Positions 40,911-51,594 are shown, counted from the stretch's first letter. The stretch: 51,718 nt of DNA from Candidatus Izimoplasma sp. HR2 (GCA_000753575.1 JRFF01000043.1:1-51718), one strand, 5' to 3'. The notes: generated from the sequence alone by a model not told the origin. A program made the numbers and translations.

Positions 40911-41279
40911 CTAGTATTTCTGTTTGCTAGGAATTACCCCTCTAACCCCACCAGTTGGGTCTTCTATATCTCCTAAATATCTAGGAATTAAGTGTACATG
41001 TAAATGAAATATGGTTTGGCCAGAGGCCTTACCATTATTAATACCAATATTAAACCCATCAGGTTTATATAATTTATCTAATAACTCTTTTAAAACAAAT
41101 AAAGCTTTATCAATTGCTTTTCTTATTTCAATGTCCGCATCAAAGTAAGTTGGTACATGTTTTTTAGGTATTATTAATATATGACCTTTTGAAACTGGAT
41201 ACTTATCATACATCGCATAAACATATTCATCCTCATAAATCTTATCAAACTTTCCATCACAAAATATACAGTTATTCAT
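40911..41279 (-). CDS. HIT-family nucleotide hydrolase
   Basis: 122 residues from ATG 41279 (AAGGAG). NCIFCDGKFDKIYEDEYVYA at the start and the histidine triad FHLHVHLIPRY near residue 100. HIT proteins hydrolyse AMP-lysine-type or dinucleotide substrates. Single gene. Confidence 0.9.
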   Translation of the reverse strand: MNNCIFCDGKFDKIYEDEYVYAMYDKYPVSKGHILIIPKKHVPTYFDADIEIRKAIDKALFVLKELLDKLYKPDGFNIGINNGKASGQTIFHLHVHLIPRYLGDIEDPTGGVRGVIPSKQKY

Positions 41280-41334
41280 ATACAACACTCCTTAGATATT
41301 CTAATAATATTATACCACTTTTTCAAACCAAAAT

Positions 41335-41357
41335 AAAAAGGAGAATTTGCATTCTCC
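41335..41357 (-). terminator. Terminator of tdh-kbl operon
   Basis: GGAGAAT-GCAA-ATTCTCC followed by TTTTTATTTT on the minus strand. Confidence 0.85.
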
Positions 41358-42542
41358 TTAAATAATTCCTAAATCTTTACCTACTTTTTCAAAAGTCTTA
41401 ATTGCGATATCTAAATCTTCTTTAGTATGAGAAGCACTTAACATACATCTAAGTCTTCCTTTACCAAGTCCAACTGTAGGAAATACTATTCCAGAAACGT
41501 AAACTCCAGCATCTAATAATGCTTTACTAAATTCCATTGTTTTAGCTTCCTCACCTATCATTACAGGTGTAATAGGTGTTTCACTATTACCTGTATCAAA
41601 TCCTAGTTTACCAAGACCTTTTTTAAAGTAATCTGCGTTATCCCATAACTTATCAGTAAACTCAGTACTTTCCATTAACATCTTAACTGATTCAATTGCT
41701 GCAGCTGTTGCTGCAGGAGGCAAAGCAGTTGAGAATAATAGGGGTCTAGCTCTATGATGAAGCCAAGTTTTAGTAACTTGTTTAGAAGCTACATATCCAC
41801 CAACTACACCAATTGCTTTTGATAAAGTTCCAATAATAAAATCAACTCTACCATGAAGATTAAAGTGGTCTACTGTACCTCTACCACTTTCACCAAGTAC
41901 TCCTGATCCATGTGCATCATCAACATAAGTTAACGCATCATATTTTTCAGCTAATTCAACTATTTTAGGTAACTTAGCTAAATCGCCATCCATACTGAAT
42001 ACACCATCAGTAATAATTAATACTTGATTATAATCTTTTCTTCTCTCTTTTAAAATCTTTTCTAAAGCATCCATATTACTATGTTTAAATACAGCTCTAT
42101 CAGCTTTACTTAATCTTACACCATCAATTATAGAAGCATGATTTAATTCATCACTGATGATTAAATCACCTTTAGCAGTTATTGCTTGTATAGTTCCAAT
42201 ATTACAGTTTAATCCTGATTGGAAACACATAACAGCTTCTTCATGTTTAAATTGAGCTAGAATATCTTCAAGTCTACCAATAACATCTTGATTACCTACA
42301 ATAGTTCTTACAGCACCTGCACCTGCACCATATTTATTTACAGCGTCAATCGCAGCTTGTTTTACTCTAGGATGATTTGATAATCCTAAGTAATTATTAC
42401 TTGATAAATTTATAACTTGTTTACCGTTTAAATTTATCACATTATCACATGGTCCGTAGTTTATTGGTAACTCTCTATAAACACCAGCTTCTTTTAATTC
42501 TTCTATTTTTACTTTTAAAAAATTAAGTTCATGTGTACTCAT
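41358..42542 (-). CDS. kbl: Glycine C-acetyltransferase (2-amino-3-ketobutyrate CoA ligase)
   Basis: 394 residues, the usual length. It cleaves 2-amino-3-ketobutyrate with CoA to glycine and acetyl-CoA, using PLP. Motifs: [41 protein letters not shown], and the PLP lysine in [14 protein letters not shown]. The gene follows tdh by one base, forming the threonine degradation operon. Confidence 0.95.
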   Translation of the reverse strand: MSTHELNFLKVKIEELKEAGVYRELPINYGPCDNVINLNGKQVINLSSNNYLGLSNHPRVKQAAIDAVNKYGAGAGAVRTIVGNQDVIGRLEDILAQFKHEEAVMCFQSGLNCNIGTIQAITAKGDLIISDELNHASIIDGVRLSKADRAVFKHSNMDALEKILKERRKDYNQVLIITDGVFSMDGDLAKLPKIVELAEKYDALTYVDDAHGSGVLGESGRGTVDHFNLHGRVDFIIGTLSKAIGVVGGYVASKQVTKTWLHHRARPLLFSTALPPAATAAAIESVKMLMESTEFTDKLWDNADYFKKGLGKLGFDTGNSETPITPVMIGEEAKTMEFSKALLDAGVYVSGIVFPTVGLGKGRLRCMLSASHTKEDLDIAIKTFEKVGKDLGII

Positions 42543-42543
42543 A

Positions 42544-43605
42544 TTACTTACCTACCTTTAATACGATTTTTCCACTATTACCACTACCCATAATTCCCAT
42601 AGCTTTTAAAACATCTTCTAAAGGAAATACATGTGTTATGATTTTATCAAAATCTAACATATCATTATCAATTAATTCTTTTACTTGATACCAAGTATCA
42701 TATATTCTTCTACCAACAACACCATATACTTGAGCACCTTTAAATACGATATCATTTGCTACATCTAAATCGATATCTTTACTAGGAATACCAAGCATAC
42801 TCATACCACCACCAGCTTTTAAATATTTAAAAGCTTGTTCAATAGCAGTTTTATTTCCACTAAATTCACCAATAACGTCTGCTCCACGCCCATTAGTTTC
42901 ACTTAATACTTTACTTATAACATCTTCTTTTAAAGGATTAATTACAATATCAGCACCAAGTTCTTTAGCTAAGTTTAATCTATATTCATTTACTTCAACA
43001 GCAATTATCTTCTTAGCGCCATATGCTTTAGCTACATTAACACCCATTAGTCCAATAGGACCACATCCAACTATTACAACATCTTTCCCTTCAACTGGGA
43101 AATGTGCCATAGTATGTACAGCATTACCTAGAGGTTCCTGAACACTTAAATGTACAGGATTAGCATCCTTACTATTTATGAAACAGTTCATTGCTGGAAT
43201 TCTTACATATTCAGCAAAACAACCATCAGTGTCAACACCAATAATTTTAGTGTTTTCACAAATATGTCCGTCTCCTCTTAAACAAAACTCACAAGTACCA
43301 CAAATTATATGAGTTTCAGCACTAACAATATCACCAATATTTACTCTAGTAACTGTCTTACCAATCTTAACAACTTCTCCACTAAATTCATGACCTGCAG
43401 TAAATGGTAACTTAAGTCTTTTCTTAGCCCAGTCATTATATTTATAAATATGATAATCTGTTCCACAAACTGAAGTGTAATTTACTTTAATCAATACTTC
43501 GTGATCCTGTAAATCCTTTGGAATTGGTTTCTTAGTAATCGTAAGTCCAACTTCCGGTTTATCCTTAACAACTACCGTCATTAAGGTGTCAAAGTTATCT
43601 CCCAT
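42544..43605 (-). CDS. tdh: L-threonine 3-dehydrogenase (zinc-dependent)
   Basis: 353 residues, medium-chain dehydrogenase fold. Catalytic zinc ligands in [11 protein letters not shown] and [10 protein letters not shown], structural zinc Cys in [15 protein letters not shown], and NAD site [17 protein letters not shown]. It oxidises threonine to 2-amino-3-ketobutyrate for Kbl. AAGGAG upstream of the ATG; promoter and cre-like box at 43630-43680. Confidence 0.93.
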   Translation of the reverse strand: MGDNFDTLMTVVVKDKPEVGLTITKKPIPKDLQDHEVLIKVNYTSVCGTDYHIYKYNDWAKKRLKLPFTAGHEFSGEVVKIGKTVTRVNIGDIVSAETHIICGTCEFCLRGDGHICENTKIIGVDTDGCFAEYVRIPAMNCFINSKDANPVHLSVQEPLGNAVHTMAHFPVEGKDVVIVGCGPIGLMGVNVAKAYGAKKIIAVEVNEYRLNLAKELGADIVINPLKEDVISKVLSETNGRGADVIGEFSGNKTAIEQAFKYLKAGGGMSMLGIPSKDIDLDVANDIVFKGAQVYGVVGRRIYDTWYQVKELIDNDMLDFDKIITHVFPLEDVLKAMGIMGSGNSGKIVLKVGK

Positions 43606-43629
43606 TTTTTTTCTCCTTTTAGTTTAAAA

Positions 43630-43680
43630 ATAAAACGCTTTCATCCAAGGTTATTATATCATATTTATTTTAAATGTATA
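43630..43680 (-). promoter_or_regulatory. tdh promoter with cre-like box
   Basis: Minus strand TATACA (43675-43680), 16-base spacer, TATAAT (43653-43658). Just downstream, 43630-43643 (ATAAAACGCTTTCA) matches the CcpA cre consensus except at the first two bases. Binding there would block early transcription, so glucose repression is expected. Confidence 0.6.
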
Positions 43681-43718
43681 GAAGAATAAATAGGTTTTTT
43701 TTAAGAAAAAAAAAGCCA

Positions 43719-43751
43719 AAAAAAATAGCGATAAAAACTCACTATTTTTTT
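43719..43751 (-). terminator. Terminator of the XRE-TPR regulator gene
   Basis: AAAAAAATAGTGA-GTTTTTA-TCGCTATTTTTTT on the minus strand, one G-T pair. The 230 bases between it and the gene end (43752-43982) show no other feature. Confidence 0.7.
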
Positions 43752-43982
43752 CAAGAACAGTTTCTTCCTTAATCATTCTTTCCTACAAAATCTAACCAAA
43801 ATATATGAAATTTTGTGATCATGAGTACTCTGTTCAAATAACTTTCCCTACACTAGTATTATCTCATTAAATTCAAAAAATGCAAGGGAATCGTGGTATT
43901 TTACAACGTACAATAAATATCAAACTATTAATATTTATATATGTCTGTAAACACTATTATGACTAGTATGTTAATAAAGTTA

Positions 43983-45254
43983 TCATTGTACACCATATCT
44001 AATGTAGTGTAAAAACCTTTCACATACAACTAGACCTTTTTTATATTGTCTTTCACTTTTGTAAAATTTTACTAAGAATTTTGATGATACTTCAAGCATT
44101 TCAGCATCATCACTTTTTAATGCCATATCAATTTGGTTTGCAAGTAATTTCTCATACTCTTTTTTGTCCATATATTTATCACTATATCTCATCAATATTA
44201 ATTTGAAAAAGTTCTCTGATTTTGGATGTTCTTTAACCCATTTCTCTGACATCACTTTATCGTAGTATTTTAACAGTTCTTTTTCTTCTCTTTTATGTAC
44301 TAAAATATCAAATTTTAAGTAGTAATAAATTTTAGCATATACAGGAGTAACTTTGCTCAAGTATTCTTCAGCTAACTCAAAATCATTTTCAAATACTGCT
44401 ATCATTGCAAATCTTGTATTACATCTATTTTCTAAATCCTTTATATTATATTTAATTGAATAATCATATACATAACTATACATCTTTTTAGCGTCTTCAA
44501 ACTTAAGTAGTCTTATATAATCTTGAGCTATTCTAGTTCTTAGTCTCATAGCTCTTACATAATTAGTTTGTTTTTCATATTCTACTATACACTTATCAGC
44601 AATACTTCTTGAATCAACAAAATTATTAGACTTACTTAAAGAAATAACATAATGCTCATTAATAAGTAAATCAATATTATGATTCCCTATTTTTAAAGCT
44701 TTCTCAAAATAATCTCTAGATTCTTTATAAAACTCCTGATTTAACTTATCCAACCCTTTTATAAAGTAAAATAGTTGTTTCTGATTGTCAGAAAAAAAAT
44801 CTAAAACAACTTCATATTGTTTTAACACTTTATCTTTTTCTGCAATAAAAGTATTTGTTAATACATAAAACAAACATCTAATAATAGTAAAGTTTATTAC
44901 TTCTTTACTATTTTCATATATATGTCTTTTCTTCTCTATTTCACGAACTAATTCTTCTGCTTCCTCATATTCATAATATAGAATATGTTTAAATGTTTTA
45001 TTATATATCTCAACAAACTCTACTGAAATCAATGGATCATCGTAAAATTCGAGTTCTAAGACATCAAAGATATCTTTTATCGTATCATTGTGAGGAATCA
45101 TAATTCCTCTCTCAAAATTAGATATAAGAGTATGAGATATCTTTGTGATTTCTCCTAAATCACGAAGAGAGTACCCTAATAAAATTCTTTTATATCTTAC
45201 TAAGAGACCTAAAACCTTCAAATTATCCTTTTCAAATGAATCAATATTTAACAT
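43983..45254 (-). CDS. XRE-family regulator with TPR domain (RNPP/Rgg-like)
   Basis: 423 residues from ATG 45254, which has GGGGAAGG upstream. The N-terminal HTH is canonical: YKRILLGYSLRDLGEITKIS followed by HTLISNFERGIMIPHNDTIK. The remaining 340 residues are TPR-type helical hairpins. It lies between the proline and threonine catabolic operons and may regulate one or both; no small peptide gene is visible next to it. Its stop is TGA followed at once by TAA. Confidence 0.8.
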   Translation of the reverse strand: MLNIDSFEKDNLKVLGLLVRYKRILLGYSLRDLGEITKISHTLISNFERGIMIPHNDTIKDIFDVLELEFYDDPLISVEFVEIYNKTFKHILYYEYEEAEELVREIEKKRHIYENSKEVINFTIIRCLFYVLTNTFIAEKDKVLKQYEVVLDFFSDNQKQLFYFIKGLDKLNQEFYKESRDYFEKALKIGNHNIDLLINEHYVISLSKSNNFVDSRSIADKCIVEYEKQTNYVRAMRLRTRIAQDYIRLLKFEDAKKMYSYVYDYSIKYNIKDLENRCNTRFAMIAVFENDFELAEEYLSKVTPVYAKIYYYLKFDILVHKREEKELLKYYDKVMSEKWVKEHPKSENFFKLILMRYSDKYMDKKEYEKLLANQIDMALKSDDAEMLEVSSKFLVKFYKSERQYKKGLVVCERFLHYIRYGVQ

Positions 45255-45325
45255 AAACCTTCCCCATTTCTGTGTAAACATCTACTCTAATAATACCATT
45301 TTTATAGTGAAAATTAACCAATAAA

Positions 45326-45353
45326 ATAGAAATCGTCCATTTCTGGACGATTT
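45326..45353 (-). terminator. Terminator of the proline operon
   Basis: AAATCGTCC-AGAAAT-GGACGATTT then CTATTTTATT on the minus strand, following rocA on its 3' side. Confidence 0.8.
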
Positions 45354-45357
45354 ACAT

Positions 45358-46914
45358 TTATAACATTTCGCTAACTGTCTTAGCTTGCATATGTAATTGT
45401 AAATAGTCTGGTCCACCAGCTTTTGAGTCAGTTCCACTCATGTTAAAGCCTCCAAATGGCTGATAACCTACAATTGCACCTGTACATTTACGGTTGAAGT
45501 AAAGGTTTCCTACATGGAAATCTTCTCTTGCCATTTCTAAATGTTCTCTGTTTCTAGAAATAACTGCTCCTGTTAATCCGTATATTGTATTATTTGCTAC
45601 TTTGATTCCTTCTTCAAATGATTTAACTTTAGCAATTGCAAGAACTGGGCCAAAGATTTCTTCAGTCATAATTCTAGCGTCATGTGCACAATCAGCAAAT
45701 ATAGTAGGATTAATAAACCAACCCTCTTTGTCACTACCATCTCCACCAACTACAAGATTACCTTCAGTTTTACCAATTTCAATATATGAACTTACTTTAT
45801 CATATGCTTTTTGATCAGTAAGAGGTCCCATAAAGTTTTTAAAGTTACTTGGGTCTCCTATAGTTAATTCTTTTGTTTGTTTAATAACATTAGCTAATAC
45901 TTCATCATATACATCTTCGTGAATGATAGCGCGTGAACATGCGCTACATTTTTGTCCACTAAATCCAAATGTAGCTTTAACAATAGATTCAGCTGCGAGT
46001 TCTAAATCAGCATCATTATCAACTAAGATAGCGTCTTTCCCACCCATTTCAGCAATAACTCTTTTAAGCCAGATTTGTCCTTCATTTACTTTTGATGCGT
46101 TATGATAAATTAATTGTCCTACAGTTTTACTTCCTGTGAAACTAATAAATCTAGTTTTAGGATGGTCTACCATGTATTCCCCAATTTCAGGTCCGTCACC
46201 TGGTATAAAGTTAACTACACCTTTAGGTAAACCTGCTTCATGGAGTACTTCCATGAATTTATATCCAATTACTTGAGTAGTAATCGCAGGTTTAAGTAGT
46301 ACTGTATTCCCTGCTACTACTGCAGCACAAGTCATCCCAGCTAAAATAGCCAGTGGGAAATTCCAAGGTGTAATTACTGCAGCTACACCTAGAGGTATAT
46401 ACTTAAATTCATTTCTTTCCATGTTTCTTCTAGAAAGTGTTTTTTTATCAGTTTCTTCTAGCTCTAACATTTGTCTTCCATAATACTCTAAAAAGTCAAT
46501 TGCTTCCGCAGTATCTGCGTCAGCTTCAGGCCATGGTTTACCTGCTTCTTTTGTCATTAAAGCACTAAACTCATATTTACGTTTACGAATAATCGCAGCT
46601 GCTTTAAATAAAACATCAGCGCGTATACTTGCTTTAACTTTTCTCCAAGTTTCAAATGCAGTTAAAGCTGCGTTCATTGCATCTTCAGCATTTTTGATAC
46701 TAGCTTGATGTATCTTCCCAATTACTTCACTATGTTTTGCTGGGTTTACACTAGTATAAACATTATTTGTTTCTACAAATTCACCATTGATTATTAAAGG
46801 ATAAGTTTCTCCTAAATAACCTTCAACTACTTTTAATCCTTCTTCATATTTTTTTAATACTAAAGGATCTGTAAAATCTAAAAGTGGTTCCGTTTTATAA
46901 GAATAAATTGCCAT
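45358..46914 (-). CDS. rocA: L-glutamate gamma-semialdehyde (P5C) dehydrogenase
   Basis: 518 residues, close to Bacillus RocA/PutC. ALDH-fold motifs: [20 protein letters not shown] (cofactor), [10 protein letters not shown], catalytic Glu in [10 protein letters not shown], catalytic Cys in [13 protein letters not shown], and EEIFGPVLA. Oxidises P5C/glutamate semialdehyde to glutamate with NAD. It is 14 bases after the FAD subunit gene of the proline dehydrogenase-like complex, which links the two steps. Confidence 0.93.
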   Translation of the reverse strand: MAIYSYKTEPLLDFTDPLVLKKYEEGLKVVEGYLGETYPLIINGEFVETNNVYTSVNPAKHSEVIGKIHQASIKNAEDAMNAALTAFETWRKVKASIRADVLFKAAAIIRKRKYEFSALMTKEAGKPWPEADADTAEAIDFLEYYGRQMLELEETDKKTLSRRNMERNEFKYIPLGVAAVITPWNFPLAILAGMTCAAVVAGNTVLLKPAITTQVIGYKFMEVLHEAGLPKGVVNFIPGDGPEIGEYMVDHPKTRFISFTGSKTVGQLIYHNASKVNEGQIWLKRVIAEMGGKDAILVDNDADLELAAESIVKATFGFSGQKCSACSRAIIHEDVYDEVLANVIKQTKELTIGDPSNFKNFMGPLTDQKAYDKVSSYIEIGKTEGNLVVGGDGSDKEGWFINPTIFADCAHDARIMTEEIFGPVLAIAKVKSFEEGIKVANNTIYGLTGAVISRNREHLEMAREDFHVGNLYFNRKCTGAIVGYQPFGGFNMSGTDSKAGGPDYLQLHMQAKTVSEML

Positions 46915-46928
46915 TCTAATTCTCCTTT

Positions 46929-48074
46929 CTAAACTACGTTACGTTCGTAAGTAGTAAAGTCACTATTTTTAAATCTATCTATATGTAATTCTTTAATGTC
47001 TATTGAAGTTTTCTCTCCCATTATCATCTCAGATAATAGTAAACCTGTCATCGGTGCAAACATAAATCCATGTCCACTAAACCCACAAGCTAAATAGAAA
47101 CCAGGTAATTCACTACAGTCACTTATAATAGGTTGTCTATCTGGACTATTATTATAAGATCCACCCCACTGTCTAACTACTCTTAAATCACCAAGTGGAG
47201 GTAATATATGAACTGCTGTTTTAGCCATTTCATCTAAGAACTCATGTGTACTACCTACATCATGTCCTCTTACTTGATCTGCTGTACTTCTACCCATGAT
47301 AAAACTACCATGAGGTACTTGTTGACAGTAAATATTTAATGAAAAAGATATAACCATTGGTCCTTGTATTTTTTCTACTGGTTCAGTAACAAGAATTTCA
47401 TGATTTTCCGAATAAACAGGAATATCTATTCCAGCCATATCTCCTACTTCTTTACTATGTCCTCCAGCTGCGTTTACTACCATAGCTGTTTCTACTGTTC
47501 TTTTATTAGTAATAACTTTTTCTATCTTATTGTTATTAACTACTATTTCTGTCACTTCTTCATTAAAGAAGAACTTAACACCCATTCTTTTAGCAGCTAG
47601 ATAATAAGCTTCAGTCATTGTAAATGGATTTAAATGACCGTCAGTTGGACAGAATGTCGCACTGATAAATGCATCTTTATTTAAATGAGGTACTATTTCT
47701 AAAGCTTCTTCTTTTGTACATTTACGTGCTGGAATACCTAAACTTTGTTGTAATTTAACATTCTCAGTAAATTGTAGATCTTCTTCTTTAGTAGTAGCTA
47801 CAATTAAATAACCTTCTTGTTTAAATTCAACACTTCTAGGATACTCTAGTACTTCTTGTGCAGTTTCAAAGAAATCAACACTCTTCTTAGCTAAAATACA
47901 ATTCATTTTACTAGACCATTGTTGTCTTATTCCTGCGCCACATCTACCTGTTGCTCCACTAGTTAAATATGAAGCATCAAATACCACTATATCTTTCATA
48001 CCTTTATTAGCTAAATTATAAGCAATTCCTGCGCCACTAATTCCAGCTCCTATTATTACAATTTTAGCTTTCAT
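46929..48074 (-). CDS. FAD-dependent amine oxidoreductase (PdhB-type proline dehydrogenase subunit)
   Basis: 381 residues from ATG 48074 (GGAGGCTACTAAAG upstream; overlaps the BFD gene by 11 bases). FAD site [35 protein letters not shown], and the C-terminal [16 protein letters not shown] of the DAO/sarcosine-oxidase family. In Thermococcales dye-linked L-proline dehydrogenase the beta subunit (PdhB) of this type oxidises proline to P5C. Adjacent P5C dehydrogenase supports proline as substrate; D-hydroxyproline or sarcosine are alternatives. Confidence 0.8.
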   Translation of the reverse strand: MKAKIVIIGAGISGAGIAYNLANKGMKDIVVFDASYLTSGATGRCGAGIRQQWSSKMNCILAKKSVDFFETAQEVLEYPRSVEFKQEGYLIVATTKEEDLQFTENVKLQQSLGIPARKCTKEEALEIVPHLNKDAFISATFCPTDGHLNPFTMTEAYYLAAKRMGVKFFFNEEVTEIVVNNNKIEKVITNKRTVETAMVVNAAGGHSKEVGDMAGIDIPVYSENHEILVTEPVEKIQGPMVISFSLNIYCQQVPHGSFIMGRSTADQVRGHDVGSTHEFLDEMAKTAVHILPPLGDLRVVRQWGGSYNNSPDRQPIISDCSELPGFYLACGFSGHGFMFAPMTGLLLSEMIMGEKTSIDIKELHIDRFKNSDFTTYERNVV

Positions 48075-48345
48075 CTTTAGTAGCCTCCACAATTGACTTT
48101 AATTTAACTCCAGTTATTAGTGGTCTAACTTTATGAGTTTCAACCTCGTTTAAAGGTACTTTTAAGAACTTAGAAATCTCTCTTTGTAGCAATTGACCAC
48201 AAGTGTTACCTTGACATGGTCCCATCCCTACTCTTAGGATTCTTTTTATTTCTTCAAAAGATGTATAACCTTCATTCATGATTGCTTCAACATCTTCTAA
48301 TGTTACATCTTCACATCTACAAATTATAGTATCTTTTTTACTCAT
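48064..48345 (-). CDS. BFD-like (2Fe-2S) subunit (PdhX type)
   Basis: 93 residues. IICRCEDVTLEDVEAIMNEG and GMGPCQGNTCGQLLQREI supply four Cys of a BFD-like 2Fe-2S domain. Similar small subunits sit between the flavin subunits in proline dehydrogenase and HcnABC-like complexes and pass electrons. ATGA overlap with the ferredoxin gene. Confidence 0.8.
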   Translation of the reverse strand: MSKKDTIICRCEDVTLEDVEAIMNEGYTSFEEIKRILRVGMGPCQGNTCGQLLQREISKFLKVPLNEVETHKVRPLITGVKLKSIVEATKDES

Positions 48346-48821
48346 AATACCCTCCTTACCGTAATGAATTCATGTATGAATTCTAGAGGTACACTAACTT
48401 GAACTAATGCAGTTCTATCTACTCTAGCTGTATAAGTAACTTTCTCAATTAGTGCTTTGCAAATTACATCACCACTTCTATTTACTCCATCCCATATTTC
48501 ACCAACAATTGGTAAAGGTCTCAATTCATAAGGAAGTTTAAATCTTGCTTTATCATTAACTATTTGAGCTATTACTATTGCAAGTCCAGGACAACTGTAA
48601 ACACAGATTCCACATCCTGTGCACAAGTCAAAATCTACTACTGGTTTAGTATTAATATCTTCACCAATATGTATTGCATCAAATGGACAACTAGTTGCAC
48701 AAGGGTTACAAGGTATTTCTTCATAACACTCTGTGATAGCTTTTGCTTTAACTAAAACTTCATTACTAGGGAATCTTGATAGTACTTGTTCTTTACTTGC
48801 TACACCATCTCTATTTAACAT
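48342..48821 (-). CDS. 4Fe-4S ferredoxin subunit (PdhF type)
   Basis: 159 residues from ATG 48821 (GAGGG six bases upstream; ATG 48824 is possible). Two cluster motifs: CNPCATSCPFDAI and CTGCGICVYSCPGLAIV. The C-terminal 70 residues form an unrecognised beta domain. Electron carrier of the dehydrogenase complex; overlaps the genes on both sides. Confidence 0.8.
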   Translation of the reverse strand: MLNRDGVASKEQVLSRFPSNEVLVKAKAITECYEEIPCNPCATSCPFDAIHIGEDINTKPVVDFDLCTGCGICVYSCPGLAIVIAQIVNDKARFKLPYELRPLPIVGEIWDGVNRSGDVICKALIEKVTYTARVDRTALVQVSVPLEFIHEFITVRRVL

Positions 48822-49905
48822 CATGATCCCTCGCAATCTCTTGTAAACCTTCTCTTGTTTTTTCACCAAAAGGTCCACTACGTAAATTTTCTAACTGAGC
48901 TTTAAAATCACGATATAATTCGTCATAGTTTTCATGTTTGAATCCTAAGCTGCTCGCGACTATAAGACCCGTTAAATATCCTTCCACTATCGCACTACTA
49001 GCTTCTTCAACACCACAAACGTCTCCAGCAACATAAACATCTTTCACTGAAGTTTCATGATGACTATCTATATAAGGTACAAGTCCACCAAGACTACTTA
49101 CATATTTCATATCTACACCAATCATACTAAGTAAACTTGATAAAGGACTAAGTCCTACACTTATACATAAAGAATCAACTTCTATTGTTTTTTCAGTTCC
49201 TTCAATATAGTCCCAATTGTTATCCAACTTACTAATAACTATACTTTCTAAAGCTTCAGTTCCATTAGCTCTTTTAACAGAATGAGATGTTAAAATATCA
49301 ACACCAAGTCTTTTTAATTTAGATGCATGAACTTTATATCCACCTATGCTACTAGATGCTTCAATTACACATTTAACATTTACTCCTGCTTGTATTAATT
49401 GATAACTAACAATTAATCCAATATTTCCAGATCCTACCATTACAACATCATTTCCAGGAAGTACTCCATTAACATTCATTAATGTTTGAACAGCACCTGC
49501 CCCGTAAATTCCTGGTAGATCATTATTAGGAAAAGCAAGAACTTTTTCACTAGCTCCTGTTGCTATTATAATTGCTTTAGATTGTACTTTAATATATTCA
49601 TCATTATGAAGCAAAGTTATTACTTTATCTTCATATAATCCTACTACTGTTGTATCAGTCATTACTTCAACCATTTCAGGATATTTTAAAACATCATCAA
49701 CAAGTATTTTTGCAATATCTATCCCTCTTGTTTTCGCATATTGTTTTTCACTTCCGAAAAACATATGTGTTTGTTTAACTAGTTGACCACCAAGTTTAAA
49801 ATCGCGTTCTACTATTAATGAACTAAGACCAGATTCAGCAGCTAATTTAGCAGCTGATAATCCCGCAGGACCACCACCAATTATTACTAGATCTTTATTA
49901 ATCAT
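48811..49905 (-). CDS. NAD(P)/FAD-dependent oxidoreductase subunit (PdhA/HcnB type)
   Basis: 364 residues from ATG 49905 (GGTGAGC upstream, eight-base overlap with the Fer2 gene). LVIIGGGPAGLSAAKLAAES binds FAD, VVMVGSGNIGLIVSYQLIQA binds the second nucleotide, and VYVAGDVCGVEEASSAIVEG is the C-terminal FAD motif. Alpha subunit of PdhAFXB/HcnABC-like complexes. Confidence 0.85.
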   Translation of the reverse strand: MINKDLVIIGGGPAGLSAAKLAAESGLSSLIVERDFKLGGQLVKQTHMFFGSEKQYAKTRGIDIAKILVDDVLKYPEMVEVMTDTTVVGLYEDKVITLLHNDEYIKVQSKAIIIATGASEKVLAFPNNDLPGIYGAGAVQTLMNVNGVLPGNDVVMVGSGNIGLIVSYQLIQAGVNVKCVIEASSSIGGYKVHASKLKRLGVDILTSHSVKRANGTEALESIVISKLDNNWDYIEGTEKTIEVDSLCISVGLSPLSSLLSMIGVDMKYVSSLGGLVPYIDSHHETSVKDVYVAGDVCGVEEASSAIVEGYLTGLIVASSLGFKHENYDELYRDFKAQLENLRSGPFGEKTREGLQEIARDHDVK

Positions 49906-50206
49906 ATAGCTCACCTTTATTAAGTTGTGTCTTAACAACCATACCTTCTTTTAGTAAGGTTACACAAGTTCTAACATTTGGTTTCTCATCAACTATCATA
50001 TTACATGAAGCACAATTTCCAATCGCACAGTAAAAACCACGTGGTCTTTTTAGATGAATGCTGTGACTTAACTTCTTAACTCCCATTGCATGTAATGCAG
50101 ACGCAATGGTATCTCCTTCATATCCATATACTTTATTTCCGTCAAAAACAAATTGTAATTTTGCTTTTTGTTCAAATGTTAATATGGGATGTTCTGTAAT
50201 ACGCAT
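49898..50206 (-). CDS. Fer2-type (2Fe-2S) small subunit (HcnA/SoxA N-terminal type)
   Basis: 102 residues, ATG after GAGGTGATGAA. YEGDTIASALHAMGVKKLSH and RGFYCAIGNCASCNMIVDEK, with a fourth Cys in VRTCVTLL, make a ferredoxin-like 2Fe-2S domain as in HcnA or the sarcosine oxidase alpha N-terminus. First gene of the five-subunit operon. Confidence 0.85.
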   Translation of the reverse strand: MRITEHPILTFEQKAKLQFVFDGNKVYGYEGDTIASALHAMGVKKLSHSIHLKRPRGFYCAIGNCASCNMIVDEKPNVRTCVTLLKEGMVVKTQLNKGELYD

Positions 50207-50277
50207 TTCATCACCTCTAATATTAGTATTTTTAAGATATTTTTTTAAATTCTGTATCGTATAATTCTCACAAGATT

Positions 50278-50305
50278 ATTATATCATAAAGCGCTTACAT
50301 GTAAA
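50278..50305 (-). promoter_or_regulatory. Proline operon promoter with cre-like box in the spacer
   Basis: Minus strand TTTACA (50300-50305), 16 bases, TATAAT (50278-50283). 50286-50299 (ATAAAGCGCTTACA) matches the cre consensus except for the first two bases and lies between the two hexamers, where CcpA would block polymerase. Confidence 0.65.
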
Positions 50306-50318
50306 TCAATTTTCAAAG

Positions 50319-50341
50319 AAAAAAGTGCATAAAATATGCAC
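50319..50341 (-). terminator. Terminator of the amidohydrolase gene
   Basis: GTGCATA-TTTTATGCAC-type hairpin then TTTTTTC on the minus strand. Confidence 0.8.
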
Positions 50342-50342
50342 T

Positions 50343-51509
50343 CTATTTTTGATGTACTATTTGTCCGTCTATAATCACCATTTCAGGTCTAGTCATAATA
50401 TCAAATATTGGTCCATCCCAAATAACAATATCTGCGTCTTTTCCAACTTCTAAAGATCCAACTCTATCTTCAATACCGTTTAATTGAGCCGATGTGATAG
50501 TTATAGAACGTAGTGCTTCCAATTCACTAAGTCCTTCTTTAATAAATAAAGCTACTTGTACTAAAGTAGTATCTAAAGATATAACAGGATGGTCTGTCAT
50601 AATTGCAAATTTAATACCTGCATCTTCCATTACTTTTGCAGATTTAAATGATTTATTTACAAGTTCATATTTTGTAGCTATTCCAAGTGTTGGTCCAATG
50701 ATACAAGGAACACCAGACTCTTTAATTGCATCAGCAATTAAATAAGCTTCTGTAGCATGTTCAATTGTAGTATTTAATCCAAATTCTTTACTTATTCTAA
50801 TAGCAGTCATAATATCATCTCTTCTATGAGCATGAATCTTAACAATCATACCATCGAATACTCTCATTAAAGAATGAAGTTTCATATCAAATGCAGGTTC
50901 TTTAGCATCTTCTTTTCCATTTTTAAATGCATTAAGTTTAGTATGATATTCTTTTGCTTTAAAAAGCCATTCTCTCATTAATGCTGCACTAGCCATTCTA
51001 GTCCCTGGATTTTTTTGATTAGTTCCATAAACTCTTTTAGGGTTTTCTCCTAAAGCCATTTTCATTGAAGTTTCTTCTTTTATAACCATATCTTCTACAG
51101 TTTCACCGTATGTTTTAACAGCAGTAAAAGTTCCACCAATAACATTAGCACTTCCTGGACCTGTATTCACAGTAGTAATTCCAGCTTTATAAGTATATTC
51201 AAAAGCAATATCTTTTGAATATAAACTATCAATCCCTCTTAATTCAGGATAAATAGGACCAGACATTTCATTAGTATCATTACCTTCAAAACGAATTCCT
51301 TCTTCCATAATACCAATATGACAATGTGGATCAACTATTCCAGGTGTTACAAATAATCCTTTTGCATCTATAACTTCAGCATTAGCGTATTGTTCTAAGA
51401 TAATATCTGTACCTACAGCTATTATCTTTCCGTTTTCTACAACTATGCTTCCACTCACATAATTATCTTCATGCATAGTAACTAAGTTAGCATTTTTAAT
51501 TATTAACAT
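50343..51509 (-). CDS. Metal-dependent amidohydrolase, prolidase-like
   Basis: 388 residues, ATG after AAAAGGAGTGATTTT. FVTPGIVDPHCHIGIMEEGI holds the HxH metal motif; MIVKIHAHRRDDI and TTIEHATEAYLI give the next Lys/His ligands and FAIMTDHPVISLD the catalytic Asp; EVGKDADIVIWDG is the usual C-terminal beta sandwich. The imidazolonepropionase-related branch includes Xaa-Pro dipeptidases, and the neighbouring proline genes fit that. Single gene with its own terminator. Confidence 0.75.
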   Translation of the reverse strand: MLIIKNANLVTMHEDNYVSGSIVVENGKIIAVGTDIILEQYANAEVIDAKGLFVTPGIVDPHCHIGIMEEGIRFEGNDTNEMSGPIYPELRGIDSLYSKDIAFEYTYKAGITTVNTGPGSANVIGGTFTAVKTYGETVEDMVIKEETSMKMALGENPKRVYGTNQKNPGTRMASAALMREWLFKAKEYHTKLNAFKNGKEDAKEPAFDMKLHSLMRVFDGMIVKIHAHRRDDIMTAIRISKEFGLNTTIEHATEAYLIADAIKESGVPCIIGPTLGIATKYELVNKSFKSAKVMEDAGIKFAIMTDHPVISLDTTLVQVALFIKEGLSELEALRSITITSAQLNGIEDRVGSLEVGKDADIVIWDGPIFDIMTRPEMVIIDGQIVHQK

Positions 51510-51594
51510 AAAATCACTCCTTTTTACTTTCTATTTATATTATACATTTTTTTGTTTGATATCTAAATAGTCATGTTTCAATTAATTGTCATTA

